Part shown: piece after piece, positions 44,226-53,112 of the stretch | Numbering within the stretch: position 1 is the stretch's first letter | Layout of the letters: every line of letters starts with the position of its first letter | Source of the DNA: Microbacterium sp. MM2322 | Lineage (GTDB): Bacteria; Actinomycetota; Actinomycetes; Actinomycetales; Microbacteriaceae | Assembly: GCF_964186585.1 (NCBI RefSeq) | Contig: NZ_OZ075067.1 | Span: forward strand, 1,178,001 to 1,242,000 | Direction: 5' to 3' | DNA: 64,000 nucleotides | The notes under the pieces: model-generated | Seen by the model: only the letters and a program-made list of their open reading frames with translations | Database searches by the model: none | Told to the model about the DNA's origin: nothing | Program-made: the position numbers and the translations under genes

Positions 44226-45271
44226 AGGGTGCCTCCCGAGCGACTGCTGCGGATGAGAAGGATGATGAGGTACGGCGCGCCGAGCACGCCGGTGACGACG
44301 CCGACGGGCAACCGCAGCCCGAGGAGGTACTGTCCGACGAAGTCGGCGACCAGGACGAGGAAGGCGCCGAACAAGCCGGCGACGAGGACGGGCGACCCGA
44401 CGGGTCCCAGCATCCGCGCCGCGATGGGACCGGCCAGGAAGGCGACGAACGAGATGGGTCCCGCGGCAGCGGTCGCGAACGCCAGCAGGATGACTGCGGC
44501 GATGATCAGCATGATCCGTCGACGCTCCACCGGCACCCCGAGGGCTGCTGCCGTGTCATCGCCCAGCCGCATCAGCTCGAGGTCCCGCGTGAGCCACAGG
44601 ACGACGGGGACACCGATCAGCACGGCGACGGCGAGGGGGACGGCTTCGTTCCAGGACGCCCCGTTCAGATTGCCGGTGATCCAGCGCATGGCCGCCTGAA
44701 GGTCCCACTCGGCCGCCCGCGACAGGACGTACGCCACGACGCTGTTGAAGATCGCGGCGACGCCGATCCCGATGAGGATGAACCGTGCTCCCGCACCGCC
44801 GTCCTTGAACGCGAGGAGATAGATCGAGAGCGCGGTGACGAGCGCGCCGACCGTGGCGATGATGGCGACGGGCGTCTGGCCGAGCGAGAGGAAGACGATC
44901 CCGACGACCGCTGCAGCGCTCGCACCCGCGTTGATCCCGATGATGTCGGGACTCGCGAGCGGATTGCGGAGCATGGTCTGGAAGATCGCTCCGCCGATGC
45001 CGAAGCATGCGCCCGCGAGAAGACCGACGGTCGAACGGGGAAGCCGGAGCTCGCCCACGGTGAACGAGGCTCCCGGGACGAGCTGGCCGGTGAGGACGCC
45101 CCAGACCTCGGCGGGGGAGTAGAAGGTCTGCCCCACCATCAGCGAGATCGCGTAGGTGAGCGCGACTGCGACTGCCAGTGCGCTCGTGACGAAGATGCGC
45201 CGCCGTGCGCGACGTGAACGGCCGAGGCTGACGAGGTCGAGCGTCGACTGCTGAACGGATGCCGCGGTCAC
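44222..45271 (-). CDS. Iron-siderophore ABC transporter permease (FecCD)
   Basis: 349 residues with nine or ten hydrophobic helices. FecCD-family permease; typical segments are RLPRSTVGLLAGACFGIGG and the C-terminal GPISFVAFLAGPIAARML. GTG 45271 is chosen because it overlaps the upstream permease stop (GTGA) and the family N-terminus follows; the frame upstream is a shadow of that gene. Confidence 0.95.
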   Translation of the reverse strand: MTAASVQQSTLDLVSLGRSRRARRRIFVTSALAVAVALTYAISLMVGQTFYSPAEVWGVLTGQLVPGASFTVGELRLPRSTVGLLAGACFGIGGAIFQTMLRNPLASPDIIGINAGASAAAVVGIVFLSLGQTPVAIIATVGALVTALSIYLLAFKDGGAGARFILIGIGVAAIFNSVVAYVLSRAAEWDLQAAMRWITGNLNGASWNEAVPLAVAVLIGVPVVLWLTRDLELMRLGDDTAAALGVPVERRRIMLIIAAVILLAFATAAAGPISFVAFLAGPIAARMLGPVGSPVLVAGLFGAFLVLVADFVGQYLLGLRLPVGVVTGVLGAPYLIILLIRSSRSGGTL

Positions 45272-46317
45272 AGCGCACGCATCTTCTGGCGGCGGACGAT
45301 GGCGATGAAGAAGGGGGCGCCGACGAGTGCAGTGACGACACCGACCTCGACTTCCTGCGGCGGGGCGATCACACGACCGATGACGTCGGCGATGGTGAGG
45401 AGGCCGCCGCCGACGAGCGCCGAGATGGGCAGGAGCCACCGGTGATCGGGACCGACGAGCAGTCGGCAGACGTGCGGCACGATGAGGCCGACGAACCCGA
45501 TGGGGCCGGCAACCGCTGTCGCCGCGCCGCAGAGGATGACAGCACCGAGAGCCGCGAGAAGTCGCGCCGTCTGCACGCGTTCGCCGAGCCCCGCCGCCAG
45601 GTCGTCGCCGAGAGCCAGGGAGTTGAGCCCGCCGGCCGAGGCGAAGCAGATGGCCGCCCCGACGACGAGGAACGGGATCACGAGAAGGATCTTGTCGGTC
45701 GACGCACCGCCGACGCCGCCGATCTGCCAGAAGCGGAACACGCTCATGACGTCGATACGGGGGAGCAGGATCGCGCTGATGAGCGACGTGAAGGCGACCG
45801 CCGTCGCGGCGCCTGCGAGCGCCAGCTTGAGGGGACTGGCGCCGCCTCTGCCGAGGGACCCGACCGTGTAGACGAACAGCGCCGCGACCGCCGCGCCGAG
45901 CATCGCGAGCCAGATGTAGCCGGAGGCATCCGTGACGCCGAAGAACGCGAGCCCGATGACCACGGCGAGGGAAGCGCCGCCGTTGATGCCGAGGATCTGC
46001 GGATCCGCGAGCGGGTTCCGCGTCACTCCCTGCATGACTGTCCCCGCGACCGCCAGCGCGGCCCCGATGATGAGCGCCAGGATCGTTCGGGGAACGCGCT
46101 TGGCTACGGCGGCGGCTGACGCTGTGTCGACGTCACCGGCGAGTCCCGCCCAGATGTCGGCCGGGCCCACCGACCGCGCGCCGAGAGTCACGGACAGGAC
46201 TGCCGCCACCGCCACGAAGGCGATGAGCGCGACCAGCCAGATCACGCGCCGCCGCCGCCGCGGTCGCCGTCGCAGGGACGGGACCGCGGCGGCGGTGGGA
46301 GCGAGGGTGATGGACAC
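45268..46317 (-). CDS. Iron-siderophore ABC transporter permease (FecCD)
   Basis: 349 residues, paralogue of the preceding permease; the two would form a heterodimer. Basic N-terminus (RRRPRRRRR) then about ten helices; KRVPRTILALIIGAALAVAG and GPIGFVGLIVPHVCRLL are typical. GTG start without a clear Shine-Dalgarno, 19 bases after the binding-protein gene, so translation may depend on the upstream gene. Confidence 0.94.
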   Translation of the reverse strand: MSITLAPTAAAVPSLRRRPRRRRRVIWLVALIAFVAVAAVLSVTLGARSVGPADIWAGLAGDVDTASAAAVAKRVPRTILALIIGAALAVAGTVMQGVTRNPLADPQILGINGGASLAVVIGLAFFGVTDASGYIWLAMLGAAVAALFVYTVGSLGRGGASPLKLALAGAATAVAFTSLISAILLPRIDVMSVFRFWQIGGVGGASTDKILLVIPFLVVGAAICFASAGGLNSLALGDDLAAGLGERVQTARLLAALGAVILCGAATAVAGPIGFVGLIVPHVCRLLVGPDHRWLLPISALVGGGLLTIADVIGRVIAPPQEVEVGVVTALVGAPFFIAIVRRQKMRAL

Positions 46318-46336
46318 GTCGATGGATCGGACAGGC

Positions 46337-47374
46337 TCAGGAAGCCTTCTTCGCCGCCTCCGCGAGCATCGTGATGAATGTCGCCGTGTGGGGGTCGGTG
46401 ATCGAGAGCGGGCTCGGGTTCGCTGCCGCCGCGAGCGGGTCGTTCACCGACGGCAGGACCACGACGGCGCCGTTCTTCACCGCGGGGATGCGGGACAGGA
46501 GCGGGTCCGCCTGCATGGCGGCCAGCGTCGAGTCATCCCCGTACGTCACGAGAACCTGGAGGTCGCTGAAGCGCTCGATGTCCTCCGTGCTGTTGACGAT
46601 CCAGAACTCCTTCGAGGTCTTCGACTGCTCTTCCACGGTCTTCGGGGGCACGGTTCCGAGATCCTTCAGGAACTTCGCGCGGGGGTCCTCGAGCGTGTAG
46701 AACCCGATCTGGCTGAGGTTCGTGGGATCGAAGGAGCTGAACATCGCCTTCTTGCCGGCGATCTCGGGGTACTTCGCGACCTCGTCGTCGAGCGTCTTCG
46801 TCAGCGTGGAGACGAGATCTTCGGCTTGCGTCTTCAGACCGAGTGCGGTGCCGTTGGTGATCGTCATGTCCTGCCATGTGGTGCCCCACGCCACCTCGGG
46901 GTAGGCGACGACGGGAGCGATCTTGCTGAGCTTGTCGTAGTCCTCGCGGTTCAGCCCCGAGTAGGCGGCGAGGATGACGTCGGGCCGCGAGTCGGCGACG
47001 CCCTCGAAATCGATGCCCTGGGCCTCGTCGAACAGCGTGGGGGTCTTGGCGCCGAGCTCCGTGAGCTTGTCCTCCACCCAGGGAAGGACTCCGTCGCCGT
47101 CATCGTCGCCCCAGGTGACCTTGGGCATGCCCACCGGCACGACGCCGAGGGCCAGGGCAGCTTCCTGGTTGCCCCACGCGACCGTTGCCACGCGCTCGGG
47201 CTTGCTCTTGATCGTGGTGTCACCGAACGCGTTCTTGATGGTGACGGGGAACGCGCTGGATGCCGCGGGGTCCGATGACCCTCCGCCCGCTGCGGGAGCG
47301 GCGTTGGTCGCGCAGCCGGTCAGGACGAGAACGGATGCTGCGGCGAGGGCGAGCGCGGTGCGGATGCGAGGCAC
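46337..47374 (-). CDS. Iron-siderophore binding lipoprotein
   Basis: 345 residues. Lipobox LTGC (Cys about 21), then a FecB/FepB-type binding protein (PERVATVAWGNQEAALALG, GVADSRPDVILAAYSGL). Captures ferric siderophore outside the membrane and delivers it to the permeases. GTG 47374 with CAGGAG six bases upstream. First gene of the operon, directly behind the DtxR/IdeR box at 47397-47415. Confidence 0.95.
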   Translation of the reverse strand: MPRIRTALALAAASVLVLTGCATNAAPAAGGGSSDPAASSAFPVTIKNAFGDTTIKSKPERVATVAWGNQEAALALGVVPVGMPKVTWGDDDGDGVLPWVEDKLTELGAKTPTLFDEAQGIDFEGVADSRPDVILAAYSGLNREDYDKLSKIAPVVAYPEVAWGTTWQDMTITNGTALGLKTQAEDLVSTLTKTLDDEVAKYPEIAGKKAMFSSFDPTNLSQIGFYTLEDPRAKFLKDLGTVPPKTVEEQSKTSKEFWIVNSTEDIERFSDLQVLVTYGDDSTLAAMQADPLLSRIPAVKNGAVVVLPSVNDPLAAAANPSPLSITDPHTATFITMLAEAAKKAS

Positions 47375-47396
47375 GGATGTCTCCTGATGAAGATGA

Positions 47397-47415
47397 TTAG
47401 GGTCGCCTAACCTTA
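47397..47415. promoter_or_regulatory. DtxR/IdeR iron box
   Basis: The 19-base palindrome TTAGGGTCGCCTAACCTTA matches the DtxR/IdeR consensus TTAGGTTAGSCTAACCTAA at 16 of 19 positions. It lies 23 bases before the start of the binding-protein gene, over the expected promoter, so the uptake operon should be repressed when iron is plentiful. Confidence 0.88.
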
Positions 47416-47446
47416 CATCGATCGGAAGACGTGCGGAAACCGGCGA

Positions 47447-50005
47447 TCACTTCTGAGCGCCCGCGTGGGGCGTTGTTCGGCGACCGAACGCCCGCACCGC
47501 CTGGCGAGCAGTCAGGGTGGGTAGGTACGCACGCGCCAGCGCCAGTCCGATCGCCGGCAGCGCCAGGGGGTCGGCGTAGACCAGGTGCAGTTGGCGGAAC
47601 TCGGGCCGGAACTTCGTCTTGAACCGAAGGAGCGAGCGGAACCCGTACACCGGCTCGAGTGAGCGGCTGAGGACGGCGAGGATCGCGCGAACGGATGCCG
47701 ACTGACCGTCGGGGCCGCGGTCGACGGCGAGGGGTGCCCCCGAGAGACTGACGAAGTCCAGCGCCTCCTCGCCCGCATGCAGGATCGTCCGCGCGATCAA
47801 GAACTCCATGACGCCGTTCATGCTGTCGGGCGCGCGGCGCATGAAATCGAGCGTCCAGCCTCGAATCCGACCCTCGTGGAACGTCGGGAGCCAGCTCGTC
47901 ACGGCGTGGACGCGGTCCTCGCCGTCGACGGCGATCATCAGCTTGACATCGCTGTCGAGGAGTTCGTCGAGGCCGCCGAGCGTGAAGCCCATCTCCGGAA
48001 GATCGCGCTCGGCGACCCAGAGTTCGGAGATCTCGCGCACCTGAGCGGCGTGGCGGGCCGGCAGGTCGCGGAACGCGACCCACGATGCCGTGAGTCCTTC
48101 CTTCTCGGCGCGGTTGATCGCCGTGCGGATGTCCTTCATCTTGCCGCCCTGCAGCGACCAGCCGGTGGGGCGGATGACGGTCTCTTCCGCGACGGCGATG
48201 GAACCGTATCCGCGGTCGGCGAGCGCACCGCGGAGCTCATCGGTGACGGAGTAGAAGGCGACCGTCCACCCGTGATGGGCGCAGTGCCGGGCGAACGTTT
48301 CCGCGACGGCTACCCCGTCGCCCGCCGGGGCGATCGGGTCGCCGGTGGTGATGGCGACATCGTTGATCACCCGATACGCCACGGCGCCGCCGGTGGGAGC
48401 GAACCAGTAGTCGTTCCCGTCCCACGTGGCCATCCACGAGAGTGTGCTGGCGGAGCCCGCGCGGAGGAGCTTTTCGATCCTCGTGCGATCCGGACCCCGG
48501 GCGGTGTCGATGGGAGAACGGTTCTGCATGCCCCGGTGCGCGATGACGATCAGCAGGATCCAGAACAGGGGCCCGACCCACTGCGAGGCCGCCACCGCGA
48601 CGGGACCGGTCGCCACCATGTCCACCGGTTCGAACGCGAGGAAACCGACCGGGATGTAGTGCTCGGGCAGATCCAGTACGAGCGCGGCGAGCGAGGCCGT
48701 CGGGGCGAACTGCTCGCGGGCGGCCCAGGCGATGGCGAGGTATCCCGCAGCCGTCCCGAGGAAGGCGATCGCCCCCAGACCGAGGAATCGACCCGCCACA
48801 CGTCCACCGTGCCCGGCTGGGAAGAGGGGGCGGGCGAGGATCAGGATGGCCGCGATGCCTGCCGGGACAAGTGCTGCAACGACATCGAATGCGCCGAACT
48901 CCTCCGCGGCGGCCGACTGGAAACGCGTGTACTCGGCGGTGGCGACGAGAGGGAGGAATCCGTAATAGACCGCCGCGAGCGCCGCGAACAGGAGGTTCAG
49001 CGAGATGGCGAGGTACAGACCGACGCGACGACCGCGGTAGATCCCGCGCGCGGCGAGGAGTAACGCGATCAGGGGAAGGACGGTGACGAGCACTGCACCC
49101 GGTCCATCCAGTCGGATCAAGGCGACGGCATCCAGGCACTGACGTGTGAAGTCGCCCGTCTCGCATCGTGCTGCGACGAACGCGGGGTCGTGGAGCGGAT
49201 CGCGGAACAACGACCCCAGGGGATTGAGGACGCCGATGCTGTGCGGGGCGAGGATCGACACGACGGGGCCGAGGGCCGTCACCGCCACGATCGCCGACAG
49301 GAGCGTCCGTGCTTCTCGTCGACTCGCCCGAGGGCGTGTGATCTCCGGTCGTCGGTGCGCGAGGAGGAGTCCGGCGAGGATGCCGGCGATCCCCGCACCC
49401 AGCCGGTACTGGTCGGCGGGGGCTCCGGCGTACAGGACGAGCATCGCCAGGATGGCGAACCCGATGATCCGCACCCGCCTTCGCAGAAGGGGACGCGCGA
49501 ACGCGGTCGCCGCCATGATGGTGCCGGCGACGGCGATGGTCGGATCGAAGACATGGTGCCCGCGGGTCGCTTGCGCGCCGTACAGGTTGGAGGCCAGGCC
49601 GAGCGCCTGCGCCGACAGTCCGAGGGCGATCCCGAGCACGGTGACCGCGGCGAACACCGCCAGCATCCGGAGATGCCCCATGCGTCGTTCGCTCCACCCG
49701 AGCCCGGCGACGACTGCCAGGAGGGTGAGCGCCAGACCGCCGGGCTTCGGGACGAAGAACACCGCCGTGAACACCGAGAGCCAGTCGTGATTGAGGAGAA
49801 CCGTGTCGAACCCGGTGGACGCGATCGCATCGAGCGTGCGACGGAACTCCCCGTCCGGTCGTGTGAAGCGGTAGACGCTCGCGAGGGCGACGACGGCGGC
49901 GATCCCCCAGGTCGTGGGCACCGACCGCGCGAGCCGCGCCGCGGCATCCCACGCGGCGCGAAGGCGCTCCCCGCGCGGTGGCGCCGTCGTTCCTGGCGAG
50001 GTCAT
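47447..50005 (-). CDS. MprF-like aminoacyl-phospholipid synthase
   Basis: 852 residues. The N-terminal 500 or so are membrane helices (12 or more), and about 525-840 form the cytosolic DUF2156 double-GNAT domain of lysyl/alanyl-phosphatidylglycerol synthases (WDGNDYWFAPTGGAVAYRV, GDPIAPAGD, GGKMKDIRTAINRAEKEG, MGFTLGGLDELLD). Such enzymes attach an amino acid from aminoacyl-tRNA to a lipid, lowering surface charge. The first 220 residues look rhomboid-like rather than a classic MprF flippase. Amino acid and lipid cannot be told from sequence. ATG overlaps the esterase stop (ATGA). Confidence 0.88.
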   Translation of the reverse strand: MTSPGTTAPPRGERLRAAWDAAARLARSVPTTWGIAAVVALASVYRFTRPDGEFRRTLDAIASTGFDTVLLNHDWLSVFTAVFFVPKPGGLALTLLAVVAGLGWSERRMGHLRMLAVFAAVTVLGIALGLSAQALGLASNLYGAQATRGHHVFDPTIAVAGTIMAATAFARPLLRRRVRIIGFAILAMLVLYAGAPADQYRLGAGIAGILAGLLLAHRRPEITRPRASRREARTLLSAIVAVTALGPVVSILAPHSIGVLNPLGSLFRDPLHDPAFVAARCETGDFTRQCLDAVALIRLDGPGAVLVTVLPLIALLLAARGIYRGRRVGLYLAISLNLLFAALAAVYYGFLPLVATAEYTRFQSAAAEEFGAFDVVAALVPAGIAAILILARPLFPAGHGGRVAGRFLGLGAIAFLGTAAGYLAIAWAAREQFAPTASLAALVLDLPEHYIPVGFLAFEPVDMVATGPVAVAASQWVGPLFWILLIVIAHRGMQNRSPIDTARGPDRTRIEKLLRAGSASTLSWMATWDGNDYWFAPTGGAVAYRVINDVAITTGDPIAPAGDGVAVAETFARHCAHHGWTVAFYSVTDELRGALADRGYGSIAVAEETVIRPTGWSLQGGKMKDIRTAINRAEKEGLTASWVAFRDLPARHAAQVREISELWVAERDLPEMGFTLGGLDELLDSDVKLMIAVDGEDRVHAVTSWLPTFHEGRIRGWTLDFMRRAPDSMNGVMEFLIARTILHAGEEALDFVSLSGAPLAVDRGPDGQSASVRAILAVLSRSLEPVYGFRSLLRFKTKFRPEFRQLHLVYADPLALPAIGLALARAYLPTLTARQAVRAFGRRTTPHAGAQK

Positions 50006-51309
50006 CGGTCGAGCCCCCAATGATCGGCGATGAGGACCAGCCCGCGGGCGAAAATCTGTGCCCACGCGTGGGAGTCGTGCGCCGTGTTCGGCACTTCGAT
50101 GTAGTGCGTCGTCATCCCTGCTGCGCGAGCGTCGGACACGAGTGTGCGGATGCCGGGCATGAATCGGACGTCCAGTGCTCCCACGCCGAAGACGGCGATC
50201 GTGTTCTCATACGGTGCGTGGGCGGCCATGATGGCGGAGGGTGCGGCGGCGGCGAACGCCGCGGCGTCGCCGCCGAAGCCCTCCGCGATGGTCTTTTCGT
50301 CGGATCCCAGCGACGGGTGCAGCTGTCCGGACGCGTCGAGGATGGCATTGAACAACTCGGGATGCTGCGCTCCCAACTGACTCGCACACGTTCCACCCTG
50401 GGAGAGCCCACCGACACCCCACGAACCGGGTGCGAGAGTCGCGTTGAGATGCGTCCGAATCCACTGCGGGACGTCGACGGTGAGGTAGGTCGCGGAGTTG
50501 CCCGCGCGGGCGGAGTCGATGCACATCGGATTCGTCTCGGGAGAGCCCAGCTGATCGGGTGACACGACGATGGGTGCAAGCCCCCGGTGTGCCGCGGCGT
50601 AGGCGTCGAGGTGTTCGCCGAGCCGGTCGACGATGAGGGGGTTCTCCGGGCGGCCGGGCTGCCCCGACATCATGATGAGGACAGGAAGACGGGGCGGGTT
50701 CCGCACGAGTGCGGCGGGCGGTAGGTAGACCACGGCGGGTCGGGCCTGGAACCCCGACACCGTTCCCGGGATGACGACGGAGCCCAGGGCGCCGTGGGCC
50801 GGAATGTCCGCCGGTGGTCGCCACGAGGCGATCGTCGGCGCGTCACTTCCCGCGCGAGCGATCGTCGGGAGTCCTTCTTCCACGGAGCTGATGCCGAGAG
50901 CGCTTCCGAGGGTCGGGTACTCGCCGAAGTCGATGTTCACCCCCATCGCAGCCGTTCCGACGAAGAGCACGATGGCCAGGATGCTGCCGATGACGCGTCG
51001 CCACGTGGCGCGGATGAGCGAGGCGAGAGCGAGGCCGACGCCGGCGAAGCCCGCGACGATCCATCCCCGGACGACGGGGGTCAGGTCGGCGTCGAACAGG
51101 TCGAGCCGGTCGGAGAGGAGCCACGTCGACGCGAATCCGAGCATGCCGCCGACGAGGGTCGAGGTCGCGGCCACGATCGCCCAGGTCCGGCCTCGCCAGC
51201 GGCGCGACGGCCGGAGGGCGAGGAGCAGGAGGAGTGCTGTCGCTGCGAGGAGGTCGGTGACGATGACAACGGGTCCGTCGGTGATACCGACTCCCAGCAG
51301 AACGTTCAT
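50002..51309 (-). CDS. Membrane-anchored esterase (antigen 85/esterase D-like)
   Basis: 435 residues. Four helices (about 5-130) followed by an extracytoplasmic alpha/beta hydrolase domain. Nucleophile elbow GVGGLSQGGTCAS and a C-terminal His in NTAHDSHAWAQ complete a likely Ser-Asp-His triad. ATG 51309 with GAAGGAG upstream. Coupled to the MprF-like gene, which suggests that it hydrolyses aminoacylated lipid or a related surface ester, as reported for esterases paired with aminoacyl-PG synthases in other bacteria. Confidence 0.85.
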   Translation of the reverse strand: MNVLLGVGITDGPVVIVTDLLAATALLLLLALRPSRRWRGRTWAIVAATSTLVGGMLGFASTWLLSDRLDLFDADLTPVVRGWIVAGFAGVGLALASLIRATWRRVIGSILAIVLFVGTAAMGVNIDFGEYPTLGSALGISSVEEGLPTIARAGSDAPTIASWRPPADIPAHGALGSVVIPGTVSGFQARPAVVYLPPAALVRNPPRLPVLIMMSGQPGRPENPLIVDRLGEHLDAYAAAHRGLAPIVVSPDQLGSPETNPMCIDSARAGNSATYLTVDVPQWIRTHLNATLAPGSWGVGGLSQGGTCASQLGAQHPELFNAILDASGQLHPSLGSDEKTIAEGFGGDAAAFAAAAPSAIMAAHAPYENTIAVFGVGALDVRFMPGIRTLVSDARAAGMTTHYIEVPNTAHDSHAWAQIFARGLVLIADHWGLDR

Positions 51310-51423
51310 GGTGCTCCTTCGAACCCAGTCTCGTTCCGGCGGTGTGGCAAACCTGGTCACCGAGGCTATATCGCGGTGACTTCATAGTCGAGGCATAGGA
51401 ATGGGGTCGCACGCTCACGGCCG

Positions 51424-51437
51424 GCCCCGTACGGGGC
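51424..51437. promoter_or_regulatory. Palindrome over the ABC-F promoter -35 region
   Basis: GCCCCGTACGGGGC, a perfect 14-bp palindrome. It ends seven bases before TATACT (51445-51450) and so covers the -35 zone; also in the divergent gap upstream of the esterase operon. Confidence 0.45.
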
Positions 51438-51444
51438 ATCTCCG

Positions 51445-51450
51445 TATACT
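51445..51450 (+). promoter_or_regulatory. -10 box of ABC-F gene
   Basis: TATACT. Six bases further on is an in-frame TTG (51457), while the conserved start is GTG 51499. Confidence 0.6.
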
Positions 51451-51498
51451 GGGGGTTTGGCCACTCGGCCGCCCTCCCTGAAAGAACGGACGTCTGCT

Positions 51499-53097
51499 GT
51501 GCTCGCCGTGCACGATCTCGAGATCCGCGTCGGTGCGCGCACGCTCATGTCGGACGTCTCCTTCCGGGTGTCGCCCGGCGACAAGATCGGACTGGTCGGG
51601 CGTAACGGTGCCGGCAAGACGACGCTGACCAAGGTCCTCGCGGGCGATCTGATCCCCGCAGACGGCAAGGTGGATCGCATCGGCGAACTCGGATACCTTC
51701 CGCAGGATCCGCGCACGGGTGACCCCGAGATGTTGGCACGCACGCGCATCCTCGACGCTCGGGGGCTCGGTTCGCTGGTTGTCGGGATGCGCGAGACTGC
51801 AGACGAGATGGCGTCGACGGATGCCGCTGCCGCCGATCGTGCGATGCGCAAGTACGGGTCGCTCACCGAGCGGTTCGAGGCACTGGGCGGGTACGCCGCA
51901 GAAGCGGAGGCCGCGTCGATCGCGCACAACCTGTCTCTGCCGGATCGCATTCTCGACCAGCCGCTCAAGACGCTCTCGGGTGGTCAGCGGCGACGCATCG
52001 AGCTCGCCCGCATCCTCTTCTCCGACGCACAGACGATGATCCTCGATGAGCCGACGAACCACCTCGACGCCGACAGCGTCGTGTGGCTGCGCGAGTTCCT
52101 GAAGGGCTACAAGGGCGGGCTGATTGTGATCAGCCACGACATCGAGCTCGTCGGCGAGACGGTCAACCGCGTGTTCTATCTCGACGCGATGCGCCAGGTC
52201 ATCGACGTCTACAACATGAACTGGAAGAACTACCTCCGCCAGCGCGCCGCCGACGAGGAGCGCCGTCGCAAGGAGCGCGCGAACGCCGAGAAGAAGGCGA
52301 CCGCCCTCCAGCAGCAGGCCGCGCGGTTCGGCGCGAAGGCGAGCAAGGCGGCCGCGGCCCACCAGATGGTCGCCCGGGCGGAGAAGCTCCTCGCGGGTCT
52401 CGACGACGTTCGGCAGGATGACCGCGTGGCGAAGCTCCGCTTCCCCAAGCCCGCGCCCTGCGGCAAGACACCGCTCATGGCCAAGAACCTCTCGAAGTCC
52501 TACGGGTCGCTCGAGATCTTCGCGAGCGTGGACCTCGCCATCGATCGCGGCTCACGCGTGGTGGTGCTGGGCCTCAACGGTGCGGGAAAGACGACGCTCC
52601 TCCGCATCCTCGCCGGCGTCGACAAGGCCGACACCGGGATCATCGAGCCGGGTCACGGCCTGAAGATCGGCTACTACGCCCAGGAGCACGAGAACCTCGA
52701 CGTCGGTCGTTCCGTGCTGGAGAACATGATGTCGGCGGCTCCCGACATCACCGCCACCGAGGCGCGAAAGGTGCTGGGTTCGTTCCTGTTCACCGGCGAT
52801 GACGTCTTGAAGCCTGCCGGCGTTCTCTCCGGCGGCGAGAAGACGCGACTGTCGCTCGCGACTCTCGTCGTCTCGTCGGCGAACATGCTGCTGCTCGACG
52901 AGCCCACGAACAACCTGGACCCGGCCTCCCGCGAGGAGATCCTCGGTGCGCTCGCGCACTACGAGGGTGCTGTCGTGCTCGTGTCCCACGATGAGGGCGC
53001 CGTCGAGGCGCTGAACCCGGAGCGCGTGCTCATCCTCCCCGACGGGGTCGAGGACATCTGGGGCCGCGACTACATCGACCTCATCACGCTGGCCTGA
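51499..53097 (+). CDS. ABC-F family ATPase (ribosome-associated)
   Basis: 532 residues with two ABC domains and no membrane segment. Walker A GRNGAGKTT and GLNGAGKTT, signatures LSGGQRRRIELA and LSGGEKTRLSLA, Walker B LDEPTNHLD and LDEPTNNLD. The linker between domains (about 240-310) is basic and coiled, as in ABC-F proteins that enter the ribosome E site. Related to Uup/EttA; resistance function cannot be claimed. Start GTG 51499 (VLAVHDLEIRVGARTL) fits the family; TTG 51457 in frame would add 14 residues and fits the leaderless pattern. Confidence 0.93.
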   Translation: MLAVHDLEIRVGARTLMSDVSFRVSPGDKIGLVGRNGAGKTTLTKVLAGDLIPADGKVDRIGELGYLPQDPRTGDPEMLARTRILDARGLGSLVVGMRETADEMASTDAAAADRAMRKYGSLTERFEALGGYAAEAEAASIAHNLSLPDRILDQPLKTLSGGQRRRIELARILFSDAQTMILDEPTNHLDADSVVWLREFLKGYKGGLIVISHDIELVGETVNRVFYLDAMRQVIDVYNMNWKNYLRQRAADEERRRKERANAEKKATALQQQAARFGAKASKAAAAHQMVARAEKLLAGLDDVRQDDRVAKLRFPKPAPCGKTPLMAKNLSKSYGSLEIFASVDLAIDRGSRVVVLGLNGAGKTTLLRILAGVDKADTGIIEPGHGLKIGYYAQEHENLDVGRSVLENMMSAAPDITATEARKVLGSFLFTGDDVLKPAGVLSGGEKTRLSLATLVVSSANMLLLDEPTNNLDPASREEILGALAHYEGAVVLVSHDEGAVEALNPERVLILPDGVEDIWGRDYIDLITLA

Positions 53098-53112
53098 CGC
53101 GGCTGAGCGTGG

